A stretch of DNA of 64,000 bases, from positions 97,409,616-97,473,615 of the forward strand of contig CM041294.1 of the NCBI GenBank assembly GCA_023052935.1, read 5' to 3'. This document shows positions 1-12,879 of the stretch, in pieces. A program made the translations under genes and the position numbers. Positions within the stretch are counted from its first letter, which is position 1. Each line of letters opens with the position of its first letter. Source of the DNA: Piezodorus guildinii. Lineage: Eukaryota; Arthropoda; Insecta; Hemiptera; Pentatomidae. The notes below the pieces were generated by a model. It was not told the origin of the DNA, ran no database searches, and saw nothing but the letters and a program-made list of their open reading frames with translations.

Positions 1-512
1 AACAACCTATAATTGAGATAAATACAAAGTTGACAAATAAATAAACATCATACACACAATCATTACTATATACAATATTTCATATATACAATTACTCTAG
101 AGCTATAAAAGATGAGGTATATTTTAGGATTTTACCTAAATTAATTTTAAATAATTAGACATCAAAGTTTTAAATCGATATAACACTGAGCGATCGCATT
201 TGATCGGTCAAATTGTATCATGGTATTATAGTTACATTAACCCCCTACAACATTAAAGGAAAAATAAAACCAAATTTTTAATAAAATAAATTCTTTTATC
301 ATTTTTTTTTTTCAAGCAAACAATTTGTGTTAAATGTTTTTACAGATATATCAAGATTTCTAAAATACATGAGGTGTAATAAAATGCAAAATAGAGTTTA
401 ATTGAATCAATTTTTGTTTTTCTTATTATTACTTCAAAATATACAAAATCCTCGTTGGAATTCCTATTTCGTAAATAATTATAATATTCAGATTTCTACA
501 TCTCAAATACAT

Positions 513-538
513 ACACACACACACACACACACACACAC
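513..538. repeat. (AC)n microsatellite
   Basis: About 13 uninterrupted AC dinucleotides followed by a short TA run. Confidence 0.9.
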
Positions 539-2452
539 GTTTATATATATATACAATAGTTGGAAACGTTCTAGAAATTAATATGTATCTAAAGAAATAC
601 CTATTTGTCTAAAACTGCTTATTTTATTATTTCTAATTATATTATATGTTCCCATATAGAAATATTGAACCAAGGGATGTTAATGTTTAATATATATGTA
701 AATGTTAATATATATATATGAAAAATCATTCGTCAATTCATTCGATTTGAATGCTCTTATAGAGAATAAATTGATCAATACAAAAGATTTATGAAATCAG
801 TAATTTTGAAAAATAAAAAATGTAACGAGAGTAATTTTTCCACACCCACTAATAAAGGACATCCCAGACTTATAAATGAAAAAAAAAAAATTATCTGTAT
901 TAGATTAAGAGTTGTAGAATGTTGCCACTAAATCGTGATTTTTTCCCACTGTGTTATTTCATTTATACTAGAGGCGTACAAACTCTTTAATTTCGCTTTG
1001 TGTAGCTTTCTAAATTCTCCAGTGACCTCATCCGTCTTGGGCTCAAACATTTTACGTAACACCTTTTTCTCCAAAACTTTGATATGTTCTACATCTTTCA
1101 AATTAAGCACGTTTCAGAAGAATAACAGTTTTATAGATTCCAATCTTCAAGTTTCTTAACATAAGGCGCGAACTATGTATTTTAGCTACTGAATAACAAC
1201 ACGCTTTTCCGCCTTTAACCGCGACTTTTCTTCATCCTTAATTTTGTTTTGTTTTTAGCTATCGAAGATCCTAAATACCTAAATTTATCCACATGTTCTA
1301 ACGCACATATCCTAATATATCAATAAGACCGAGACTATCACCATTTCTACATTCATTTTATTTATTTCAAACCCTATCTTTTGCACAGTTTTCATTAAAG
1401 TTCGAGTGTTTACTTTTATATTTTTCGTTCAAGAATATAGTATTACCAAAATATGATTGTTTATATATTAATTGATTTTATAGCATACAATAAATTTTAG
1501 AATTATAAATAGAAATTGCATTAAAGATGGAAGAAGCTCCCGCTTTGATGAAAACTAAATTCTACGGAATATTAACTATAAATGCATTAACAAAGTGATG
1601 AAGGCAAGACATGAACGGTGGTATTTTTTTTTTATTCTATACTAAAGTATTAATCAGTGTAAAACGTGATATTGCACATTTAATATGAGTCCTTCACCGT
1701 TGAGTAAATGCACATGAAGGCCTACTCCTGCACTCAGCGCCCTTGAATCTCCCAGTCATTAGGCATTGAAGTTATGTTCCATGGAATATTTCATTCCAGT
1801 GGAGATAACTGCTTTCTCGCTGGATGATAAAAAAGTTCCCTTGGCTTAACATTTTAATATACTGTGAAAATAGGCGTGCGACGGTTCATATGTTTCCATA
1901 ACAAAGAATATCCAAGATTACATTTTTGAGATTAGAATATCTTAACGGATTATGATCTATAAATATATATAAAACATCATAACATTCTTTTCATTTTAGA
2001 GATTTTATCCCCCTCAGACTGTTTTTTTTTTTTTTTTTTCGGATCTCCTGTATTTAGACAAAACAAACAGATTCAAAAAGAAAACAATGCAACAGTCACG
2101 TGTCTTTCAATAATGTACACTACCTTTCAAAGTATTTCGGACTGTTTCAATGAGGATAAAACCTAAATAACATTAAAGCCTATTTAACTATACATTGCTA
2201 TATCTAATTTAGTTAGTTGTTCTCGAGAAAATGGTAAAAATCTTAGAAACACTTAAGGTGAATCAAAGTGTTTAAACATTCTTTGTAACATCAACTGTTG
2301 CGCATTCTTATCTTAAATATATTATATCAGTTTCGTACGATTCTTCGTGTTTGAACTAGACTTGCTTAAGGCACACGTAAGACGATTTTTTATTTTATTT
2401 TTTTTTAACTAATTTGGTTATTTCCGTTGAAAACTTGAATTCCTAAGCGTTT

Positions 2453-2496
2453 GCCTTTGCAATACTTTCCCTTACTACATATTTCAGATCTAGGAT
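2453..2496 (-). repeat. repeat family X, 5' end fragment
   Basis: The stretch reading GCAATACTTTCCCTTACTA (plus strand) is the reverse complement of the conserved 5' start of family X, where the forward form is TAGTAAGGGAAAGTATTGC. Only about 45 bp are recognisable. Confidence 0.45.
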
Positions 2497-5400
2497 TAAG
2501 GAATGAATGAATTGCCATGGTAGGTTCTTAATTATATCATATGCTTTGTATACTTTAAGAATACAGCCCCCAGATGGACCAAATTACGCTTTTCCGCCTT
2601 CCAACAACGAACCAACAGGCTTGGGTGTGAGGAGGGACATATCTAACAGTCGTCTTCAGTGAAAATTCACCCCAAATTTCACAAATAATTAGAGGGTTGA
2701 ATAATCTTATTCAGCCTCTTTTGAGCCTTCTCCAAGAGCTCGCTTACTTCACTCAAGCTATGAACCCTCCAATTGGCCCCTAATAATATAATGATAGCCA
2801 TATTAACACTCTGACATAAAATAATGTTTAATAATTGCTACTCCATACATTAAAAAAAACCTGACGAGAAGACGTGCTGCTGAGTACTGTCCTTCCTCAT
2901 GTATGACATGTTATTATTTTGTTTATTAATTTATCCTATTTGCTGGTTGTCACAATACTGCTGACAGGTGAAATGCTTTAATATTAATTGCATGAGATCA
3001 CTTAATAGGAGTACTATACCTTCAACCAGGGATGAATAAACTGATTAATCGTTTCGAAAAGATTTAGAGGACTACAATTTATGAACAAAATCAATTTTTT
3101 TTTCTTTTAATGATATTAGTTCCTATATTAGCTGCTTTAATGTTACTAGGTTGTTGAAAATGACAATAAATAAGTCGCACGTAGGAGGATTCTCGTTGAG
3201 GAAGGAAGCTGAAAATCGTTAGGAGGGTGATTATTTTTTCTGAACACAGTCTATATATAGATATGCATATCAATCTGAAAATATAATTACGTGCTTGGAA
3301 GTAAAAACAGCCTCTAATCATTATTTTCAGTAAGACCTGTTTTATTTTTTAAAACTTTTATTATTATATGTTCCAATAACTTATAAGGAAAACCATGCCC
3401 CACGATAATTAGGTTTCTGCCTTTTGTTCGTTGTATTGTGCAAAGGCTCTAGTGACATTATACCCTTTAAATAAACAGTTGTAAAGTACAATTATGTTTC
3501 AAATCGATTGTTATTTCGATTGCATGTTTCATAATCCAATAATGAATAATAGCCTCCAAAAAAATAATAAATGTGCAACCTAGCTTTTATGTGAAATCCC
3601 TTACATTTTCTGCCTTAGAATATTTTATTTTTATTACAATATTACAATGTTTATTATTAAAAGTTAAACATAGTCAACCTTATTCCAAACGATCTAGATG
3701 TGAATTATAGAAAATTAGAATGTACAGATAAAAAAAAAAGGTAAATTGTAGTTTATTATATATTAGGAAAAAATTATTTAATAAATTTTAACTAAAAGCA
3801 AAATGTTTTTAGTCTTGATAATGGAAAAAAAGCCCGAAACGTTGACTACTACATGTGACAATTTGTGTAACAATAAAAATAAAAAAGATAAGGAAGACAA
3901 AATGTGCTGTTTTAATATGAATAAATAAGTAAATCTTCCTCAAGTAATACTGATGTAAAAAGAAGTAAAACATAGGTTTTCCAGTGACTCCACCGAAGAA
4001 GAAAATATGTAAGCTTCATTGTGTGACCGGCATATCAAGGAAGATTGCACCACTTCACAATCCATTCACGATCTATGAACTAGCCAAACAACAATCTCAA
4101 CATTCTGATATCTCTCAACTCAATACACATTGCACTAATGATTGTCTCCTATTAAAGAAGTTTTAAATTAAAAATTAGGCTTCGAAAAAGAACATTGATC
4201 TATTGGAATTATCATAAAATTTAAAGTACGTACATAGATGTTTCTAAATAGATAATACTCTAAGAGGCAAGTTCTATTTTGCATTATTTATTGATCGTTA
4301 CAGATTTCTCACAAAATATATTGTTTTATTAACAAACTGTAAACCTCGACCAGTATTTATTCAATTAAATAAAAATTTGCCTTTTTTAAGTAAAGTTTTC
4401 AATTCCAATTTCTAAGTTTATGGTTTTTTTTGAGTTTTTGACCGTTTCAGTAAATGTATATCGAACAATCTGACTATCATAGGTTCGGAAGAAAATGATA
4501 CTGGTTATAATTAACAATATTTCAGTCCTTTTATTTTCATACATCTCATACAACACTCATAAATTATTTAAATATATAAACTATTCGGAAAAAAATAAAA
4601 CGAAAATCATTATTTTTTTTACATTTTGTTTTTTCGCTTTGCAGAATAACGGTATATTACAGTAATGTTCAATTAAACTTTGATTGCTCTTGGTTCAGTT
4701 GGAGTGGGAATCCCATCTGCTCTCTTAAGGATGATGTCACCCTGCAGTTTCCAGTCTTTCTCCTTCTTGCCTGGAAGTATCCTTAGTTCCTAAAGGGTGG
4801 TTGCCAGCATGACTTTCAGTTTCAGGACGGCGTATTTCGGCCTAAAATATAGTTATAAAGTTTCATAATTTTGCCTCAAAATTATGGTAACTTTATTAAG
4901 TGAGTATTCTTGGATACTAACCTACACAACTCCTGGGTCCAGCAGAGAAGGGGATGTAGGAGTAGTAGTGCCTGGAGGCGGACTTCTCCGGGAGGAAGTT
5001 ATCGGGATCGAAATAATTAGGGCTGGTGTAGATGTCGGGTTTCCTGTGGAGCATGAAGGTATTCACGACAACTGTGACAATGGGCTGGGATTGTCAAGTC
5101 GCAGGAAGCTGAAACAATATTTTATATCAATCCACTGTCTACTTCACTACTTGGTGAATTTTATTTAAATTATTATTTTTTGTCTTACCCAGTTTGAGTT
5201 CTTGTTTAAGCTCCCTGGCTATGATGGGTACCGGTGGGTACATTCTTAAGAGTTTCCATGAGGCACCTCTCAATGTATTTCATTTCAAGTGTATCTTGGA
5301 ATGTCACTGGTCTGTCAGAGTCCCGAAGATTCGTTGTACTTCCTCTACACATTTTTCCTACAATAAAAAGATACTCCTGATAAGAAAAGTGATTAATGAT

Positions 5401-5549
5401 ATAAGTATATTCGATGATTTCTTTAAAAATGCCGTAATAAATTAGTATGTGTATGATATACCAGTCATTTGAATACATACTTGGATATCTGGGCGAGCTG
5501 CCATCATGGCAAGGAAGAAACTGCTACCGGCTGCGGTTGTGTCATGGCC

Positions 5550-6519
5550 CTGTGAGAAAATCATTAATGTGTTATTATTAAATTGCATTTTAATTTTGAT
5601 TTTTAAATATTTTCAGGCAAAGTAATGTTTTAATATTATTTAAAAATATCGTTTTCATTATATTAACTTTATATACAGTAAGAGGTACGTTCTAAAATAT
5701 AGTTTATCTACCATGTCTTTACTCATTCAATTTCAGATTATTTTAATTTAATTAAATACTGAAATAACCATATTATAAATATCGATATTTTCGTGCCCAT
5801 ATTACACCGGTATCAATAACGTTCACAGAAATTGATATAGACATCTATGCTCTACTGGATAGGCATACACAGACCGCTGCGCATGCGCCAGTATTCGATG
5901 TTGGTAACGTCACCATGGTTACGAAATCAAAGCTTTTACACCTGCCAAAAATCACGTAAAGCGCCTAAAAAAATTTTCACTTACAAAAAAAATATTCTGA
6001 AACCTAAATGTTAACAGACACATAACTTGGCTGTTGTGTCGTAATATATAACTAACTAACTATTTGAACTAATAATGGTTTTTTTTATGGATTCGAGCTT
6101 CTGACGTAAGCTTATGACGTTACGAATGTGATTAGTTCACATTTATATTGTAAAATATTTTAAACGACATATGTACAACGATTATCTTTAAAAGATAAAC
6201 CGTATTTTGTAATTATGGGTATGCCTTCTCAAATGGTATTTTATTGTAAACTTGACTGACTAAAATTAAAATTTGGCATTAAATAATTGATCATTATATT
6301 TAATATAGTTACGCTTATCATTATATTAACAGTTACATATAATTATATAATTAGACCAAAAGTGCATTTCAATCTCATTTTTGCATTTCCTATTTTTTTT
6401 TTTTTTTGTTTTATATTTTGTTTTGTTTTTTATCTTAATATAATTAATTTTATTGGAGTATATTTATGATGAATTGTTTAACGTTTTATTTATTTTTTAG
6501 TTAGGATATGATATTTGTA

Positions 6520-6578
<59 letters not shown>

Positions 6579-6821
6579 TTTTTTTTTTTTTCATTATATA
6601 AATTAAACTGGTTTGTATTTACTTTTTTTTTTTGTATGATTTACCACCTGTAATTGGGCCTAAGCCTGTTGGTGGATGATGTAATATAAAATAAAAATAA
6701 AACATCAATCATCTTCGTTGTTAACGACCGACAATAAGGCAAAAACCATCGTATTCATAAGGTATAGTTTAGTAATTTGATGCACGTTTATGAGTGGTAA
6801 TTCCGCAGAATTACTTCTCAC
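5550..6821 (-). other. enlarged intron 8 of P450 copy 1
   Basis: This intron is about 1.27 kb, against 118 bp for the matching intron of copy 2 (21386-21503). The extra DNA includes a GC-richer patch near 5870-5950, a long TA run, and a possible LINE or SINE 3' tail of repeated ATAAAATAAAA near 6680-6705. I see no coding sequence in it. Confidence 0.6.
6524..6573. repeat. (TA)n microsatellite
   Basis: About 25 TA units, followed by a poly-T run at 6576-6590. Confidence 0.95.
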
Positions 6822-8369
6822 CTCAAACATGATTGTGTCGATTTGGTGCTGAATTTCTTCATTAGACAGTTTGCCACCTCCTTGAGAAGCGTCGATCAAC
6901 AGGTCAAGGAAAGCCATCCGTTTCTTCTCTCCTGAATGACAAACCAGGCATTAGTAAAAGAAAATAGGTTCGATATTCCATGATCCTTTGGAAATTCTAA
7001 TTCACTTGTTGAAATCGCATTTGTTGACCTTGATTAAATCTTGAGGATCATTTTAAAAATATCTTATTTTTGATACTAACTTAAATTACTTAAAACGTAT
7101 TAAATATGAGTTGTTACCGATTTCATCGTCCAAGTCGTCTTTGATGCCTTTAGAATGACCGAACGCATAGTCCCTTCAGCTTGTACTTTGGTATTGTCTT
7201 CAGGAGTACTACTGATTATTTTACTACCGTTCCTCTTGTATTCGTCCATACGGATGTTGAACACCTGAAACAATTGTAATAAATCGAGAATTGTTCCATG
7301 TTAATTAAAAAACTACAAATTTTATAAAATCTGGTATATTAAAGAGAAATGAATTTATTTAAAAAAGAAAATTATTACCTTCCTAGTTAGGCTGTGGATA
7401 ACATTCAGAAGTTTTTCTTGTACTTTGCTTGAGAGATGTCATGTTGAAAATAAAGTCAGGTCTCAACCAGAGTTTGGTGTGTCGGAGGTGAGGATATTGC
7501 TCAAACTGAAGAAACGGTAAAATTATTTTATATCCATTATGGTAAAATTATTAATAAATTTTTAAATCACTTTTATAACTATGATAATATTTTATTACTA
7601 GCTTACCCCATAACTGCCATTGCGTATTCGTAACCGTTCTTTTGAGTTTTCTTGTTTACACCCATTGCGGTTTCTGTTAATAAATAAATAAAACATTTCA
7701 GACAATGTAAAGGTAATATTGTACTTTAGCTATAATAAGTCAACCGAAATAATTAAATGAATGTAAATCCGTACAAACCTAATAAAATCTCAACGGTAGC
7801 CTCACTCATGTAGTCATGGGCGTCGAATTCCCTTCCCAAATCTTGCTTCAACTTTTTAACAACATCAACACTGTTGCTGTTGAAGGTGGGAATGAAGGAC
7901 TTCAGGATGTTCAAATGGAAAGTTGGAGCAATTAGTTTCCTGTGGTTCCTCCATTTTTCACCTATTCACACATTAATTAATGTTGATTTTGGAAAACAGG
8001 ATTCCGTGAATTGATTTTCGTTGATGCAACTATTATATTATAGATGCAATAAATGGTTTTGAAATACGTGTTATCAAGCTATGATATTTCTACATTAAGC
8101 ACTGTTTCAGACTTCGTTTATTATATTTAAGTAAAGCTTTGAAATTTACACAATTGAGTAATATATATTTAAAATAGGTTTTTATAAGACATTTACCTGT
8201 ACTGATAAGTAGACCATCGCCTAGCCAGGGTTCAAATAATCTGTATTCCGGAGCTTTGTCGATGTGAACGTGGCTGCTAAGGATTAACTGCAAAAGAATT
8301 TTGATTTAATTTAGGATTACTAGAGTTGAAGTCTTCCATAATCATTAAAGGTAATTGATATGTGTTTTT

Positions 8370-9244
8370 ACTTTCACTTACCTATAAAAAATATATAGTA
8401 AGGGAAAGTATTGCGATCGTGAAAAATTTCGATTCGAGTTTTCACCGGATTTACACATTTTAGAGTTCCAAATGACCAAGTCCCGAAAAAAAAGGTCTGT
8501 GTGTGTGTGGTAAGTCTAGCGCGAAAACGAAAATTTGTATAAAAACTGAAATACATATTTAAGACAGCTATACGCCCAAGATGTTACAGAAACTTTTTTT
8601 ATCAAAATCGGCGTACCAAAAGAGCCTCTTCATACCATGCATTTTACACATTCCCTCCAAAACGGCTAGAAAGAGTTTGATTAAACTCGCTGTATCGACG
8701 CGAAATTTAATAGGCTTTAATATGGTGTAGGTTTAAATCTGATTGAAATATTCTGATTAATACCGAAGTTAAATTTTCTTCCTTTCTAAAGTACCATCAA
8801 TTTTGTAGATTCGAAAAAATAAAACATATCATCTTATTAACATGGATAAAATACGTAAAATATACAAGCTGAACGAATTTGATGATCAACCAAAGAAGAA
8901 AAGAGCAAAACTTGTAATTTTTGGCTTATTAATATTAAGAACAGTAATAGTGACGTATAATATATCTTTGAAAAGAGATACATTTTAGAAAAAATATTAT
9001 CTGATACACAAAGTTGTAAAAAGTGATGTAAAGCGACGAGTTGTGCATAAACTTATTACTGATTATTATTCTAGCGAATTTAACATTGTTATATTATTTA
9101 ATCTAAATCACATGTTTCTAAAGAAAATGAATACATGAGTTTTATTTAAAATATTTTTCAAATTGAAGTATAGTTAATAGTTTTTAAATTGATTTTAACA
9201 GTCGAAGTAAGTGAAAGTCGTGTGTTGCCCGCGCCAGATTTTTT
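8370..9244 (+). repeat. repeat family X, near-complete copy in intron 2 of P450 copy 1
   Basis: Starts with ACTTTCACTTAC and ends with GTAAGTGAAAGTCGTGTG followed by the CCAGATTTTTT tail, so the two ends form a 12-bp inverted repeat. The interior carries the family landmarks: AAGTATTGCGATCGTG, a TG microsatellite, and GATTTTGATTAAACTCGCT-type sequence. It matches the copies at 28000, 49088 and 55439. It has no coding capacity that I recognise. Confidence 0.85.
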
Positions 9245-11099
9245 GGTTAAACAATCCTAAATTTATTTATTATGTTTTTATATTGAAATATTCTAATTTT
9301 GTGGTTACTTTTAAATTTGATTATTGTAAAACATACCTCGATATCTGCTGGATTGGTTAGGAACACAAGAAGCCTGGGACCCACCCACATTTTGACTACA
9401 TCTCCGTACTCCAGTGTTCTTGAGAATACATTCTTAAACAATTCTGAAATAGAAATGTTAATCCACGTTAATGGTTTTAGATATCTCATTGAATAAGTTA
9501 CTTATGATTATTTATATATAACTGATGGTAGATAAATTGGTTAATAAAATCCTTTATTAGTGAGAATAACACATTTTTAGATATTTTTTTTTCTTTTTTA
9601 ACTTTACACATTTCTTCTTACACCTGTCAAGTGATTGACTATCAGTGAATGGGAGGGTGAAATAAAGTTGATGTTGTGGTGTGATAGGCTTGATGGAGAG
9701 AGGGTGCCCAGCGACACCTCTTCCTGGCATAAAATTTTTTTCAAAAATATATCTGAACTTGAGTCTGTTTTAGTTTTATTTTAGAGATAGCTATATTATT
9801 TAAACTTTTAAAATCACGCGTTAATTATTTTAACGTTGGCCATTAACGAATTTAGCTGTCATTACTATTTTGTGATATTAATGGATACGTTCAATGTCAT
9901 ATTTTATAAAAATCACTGGTCGTTTCTAGCCTTGAGATTGAAATCATTTAGTTGACAAAACCTACATAATGATTATATGAATAAAAAATCAAACGAGAAA
10001 CTTACGAAGATAATAAAAGATATCCTAAGGAAATTACTTAAAGGTAATAAGTAACTTAAACTCTAACTAAATGCAGAAGAAATAACTTACTGTCCGCCCC
10101 TCCGATAAACCTCAAGGCGTTGCCAATTATTGGATATCCAGCTGGTCCTGGAATCTTGGAGGCCAGTTCGTAGAGCCGCCGCCTGGAGAACCAGAAGTAG
10201 CCGTAGTAAGCGATTGCTGCTGTGAGCCCCGCCACCAATATTGAGTCGATACCCAGAACATCCATTCTTCCTTCTGAAACAAAAATCTTATTAAATATTA
10301 TCTGTGTCATTATCAGTCTTCAAAATGAATAATTATGAAAAATCGGGAAAGAATTTCTGAAAAGATTGATTTGATATGCATTAAAATTTCATATCTCAAA
10401 TATGTTTTATTATAAAACCTACTATTTTTAAATGTTTTCTTGAAGTACTAATTTACAGCAATTAGCATTAGTTGACTAATTTTGTTAAGTTGTAGCTAAT
10501 CTAAGTTTGTTGCTTAAAATTTAATTTTTCCCTTTTGCGAAAGATTGCTTATATGATTGGCTTTAGGCCCCTTTTTTAAAAAAGGAAAACAAAGTTTAAT
10601 ATAATCTTGGTAGTCCCCTAATAAAGTACTCTCTTCCATGCAATTCATTCCATTATCTTCTGTGTTTTTGAGTTTCGAAAATATGTTGAAATAATAGCAT
10701 TTATTTTTATTTGATTTCTGATTATTTCATTTTGAAAGACTCTGTTGGGATAGGCAGAAGATATGTATACTCCAACCAATATAAAACTAGGCCCTTTGGT
10801 AGTTTAGATTTTTCTTTTTGTCGGGAAGATGATGAGGGTGAGGTCACCAGTGTGGAACCAGCAGGTTTTCATCCAACTTAGGAAAGTTGTTTGGAAGGAA
10901 GGAGGATTTCCTTCCTCAGATTCCTCCAATCTCTAATTCAATAAACAGAAAACAGTCTGTTATGAATCCTATGCCTTACCCCGTGGACAACCCCAATGTT
11001 AGATAATTTAAGTTACTTTAACGGAAACACTTTGTTTGTCACTCAATGTATATAAAATTAGGTTAAAATTAAAACTTTATTTTAATTAATTGTGTATTG

Positions 11100-11967
11100 T
11101 ATTGTGAAAGTATTGTGATCCTGAATAGATTCGAATTCCAGTTTTCGACGAAAATACACGTTTTAGGGTCTCCTGAGTCCAAATGACCAAGTCCGGAAAA
11201 AGGTCTATGTGTGTGGTAAGTCTAGCGCAAAAACAGAAATTTGTACGAAACTAATATTTCATATTTACAGTTCTATTATGCTCCAGATGTTACAGCACTT
11301 TTTCATCGAAATTGGCTAACCCGAAGAGCCACTTCATAGCATGGATTTTGCACTTTTTTACTATTTCCTCAAAAACGGTTCTAATGATTTTGATTAAACT
11401 CGCTATATGGATGTAATATTTAATGGGCTTTAATATCATGTAGGTTTCATCCTGAGTGAAATAATCTGATAGGGCGTAAATGGCAATATTTTAAGTTTTC
11501 TTCCTCTAAACAACCTTCTTCCTCCATATCATCTTAACGAAATTGATGAATGATGGCTAAATATGCAAGTTGGACGACTTTGATGACCAACTAAATGATA
11601 AAAGAGCAAAACTATTATTTTATGTAATCTTTGGTTTTTTGATAAGAAGAACAGTATTTTAGACATATAATATACCGTTAGAAAGAGAAAGATTTTAGAA
11701 AAAATATTATCTCATGCACGTAGGTGTAAAAGTTAAGATAAAGTGACGAATAGGAAATAAACTTATTACTAATTAACAATTTTATATTTTAAATAATATA
11801 TAGTTATATTATTTCATCTAAATTATATGTTTCCAACAAAAACGAATACGGTTTATTAAAATTAACTTAAAATGTTTTTCAAATTTAAGTATATTTATTA
11901 GGTTTTAAATTGATTTTAGCATTCGAGGTAAGTAAAAGTCGTGTGTTGTCCGCACCAGATTTTTTTT
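11100..11967 (+). repeat. repeat family X, 5'-truncated copy
   Basis: Begins near AAAGTATTGTGATCC, so the first ~40 bp of the family are lost. It ends with GTAAGTAAAAGTCGTGTG and the CCAGATTTTTT tail. It lies in the intron between the non-coding first exon and coding exon 1 of P450 copy 1. Confidence 0.8.
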
Positions 11968-12024
11968 AAATTCGAATAAAATTAATAATCAATTAATTTA
12001 TAAACTCGAAAAGGTTTAATATAC

Positions 12025-12072
12025 TTGCCTGAATGCTTCTTGTCGGCGATCCAGAGACGACTTGATCGTGCT
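12025..12072 (-). other. predicted 5' non-coding exon of P450 copy 1
   Basis: On the minus strand, sequence from about 28 bp downstream of the TATA box runs to a possible donor (CAA then GTATATT). Coding exon 1 is preceded by an acceptor (TTTGTTTCAG) 11 bases before the ATG, which requires an upstream exon. The matching region exists in copy 2. The exact boundaries are inference. Confidence 0.5.
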
Positions 12073-12092
12073 GTCCCAGGGAAGGTACTGAG

Positions 12093-12100
12093 TATATATA
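12093..12100 (-). promoter_or_regulatory. TATA box of P450 copy 1
   Basis: Minus-strand TATATATA lies 28 bp upstream of a possible start (GGACAGC). Copy 2 has the same arrangement. Upstream of both boxes are matching blocks, here including GACGAAGGTTGCGCCTGACG (plus strand, near 12145-12164). Confidence 0.55.
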
Positions 12101-12590
12101 TATTTCGTTTGCCATCATATTAAGGTAGGATAGACCCTTATAAGGGACGAAGGTTGCGCCTGACGTTTTACGGGCAATAAGATTAGTTTCTTTTTTGATC
12201 CTACTATTATAGGCAGTACCGAAATGGGACACCAACGTATATACTAGGCGTTGGATGTCTGTGTTCTTCACGTCATTGTAACATGAAAACCATTCGTCAC
12301 TTTTTAATTTTTAATAAGTTGAAATCATGAGAAACATTAGAATTATACATAATAGAGCAACTCGGTACATTTAGGCAACACTTTTTTTTTTTTTTTTAAG
12401 TGTACAAAGCATTTATCTCTCTTAAAGTTGTTTTTTTTTAATTGCAGAACAATTACACCTAATTTTGATAAGTTAGCAATGTTTATAAAGAAAAAAGAAC
12501 ATTCTATAACATAACTTATTTGTTTTCTAAAAGGCAACAAAACATTGAATATTAATAGCATCTTTAATTTCTTGCTAGGTTTTTTTGTTG

Positions 12591-12878
12591 CTCTCTCCCT
12601 ACGTTTCGGCCTTTGCCATTTTCAAGGGTTCTTTAATCATTCCTTTATATAGCACATATATAAAATATATTTTGTCACATTTTAAAATATATACTATAGG
12701 TTGAACTAGCCTTGTCAGCTTATTATTATTGTAGATAATATATAACAAACTGACAAGACTAGTTCAGCCTATAGTATATGTTTTAAAATGTGACAAAATA
12801 TATTTTATATGTGTGCTATATAAAGGAAGGATTAAAGAACCCTTGAAAATGGCAAAGGCCGAAACATAGGGAGAGAGA
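12591..12878. repeat. foldback inverted repeat with hammerhead-like motif in each arm
   Basis: Two arms of about 130 bp (12591-12720 and about 12751-12878) are reverse complements with a ~30 bp spacer. Each arm carries, near its outer end, a CTTGAAAATGGC - loop - GCCGAAACRT block. The flanks are poly-T on the left and poly-A rich on the right. No protein is encoded. It may be a MITE-like foldback or an inverted pair of retroelement termini. Confidence 0.75.
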
Positions 12879-12879
12879 A

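Larger units (their letters stand above)
1..4672. other. AT-rich non-coding region, no gene seen
   Basis: No reading frame here looks like a known protein; the short open frames are AT-rich and unsupported. The stretch holds an AC microsatellite, several short poly-A/T runs, one small inverted piece of repeat family X near 2453-2496, and a hammerhead-like motif at 3814-3845. A somewhat less AT-rich block at about 2560-2790 may be an old transposon remnant but matches nothing I recognise. Confidence 0.6.
4673..10265 (-). pseudogene. CYP4C: CYP4-family cytochrome P450, copy 1 (12 coding exons, several frameshifts)
   Basis: A microsomal P450 monooxygenase of the insect CYP4C type. Exons, from the 5' end: 10091-10265, 9337-9443, 8197-8287, 7779-7961, 7607-7673, 7379-7505, 7118-7264, 6822-6931, 5481-5549, 5189-5357, 4922-5108 and 4673-4841. 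All have GT donors and AG acceptors. Exon 1 is intact: N-terminal membrane anchor (residues 9-26) and the PGPAGYP hinge (39-45). WRNHRK (exon 4) and the I-helix GHDTT (exon 9) are in frame. Compared with copy 2 there are single-base indels in exons 6 (two, compensating), 7 (one), 10 (two, putting the ETLK helix-K region out of frame), 11 (one) and 12 (about five). As written it cannot encode a working enzyme. It is either a recent pseudogene or a gene damaged by assembly errors. Family X copies sit in intron 2 and in the 5' UTR intron. Confidence 0.85.

Noticed and set aside
4884..5445. Plus-strand frames over the P450 copy 1 3' end
   Set aside because: Antisense of exons 10 and 11; no independent motif.
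11993..12271. Minus-strand 92-codon frame
   Set aside because: It covers the P450 copy 1 promoter and first non-coding exon, including the TATA box.
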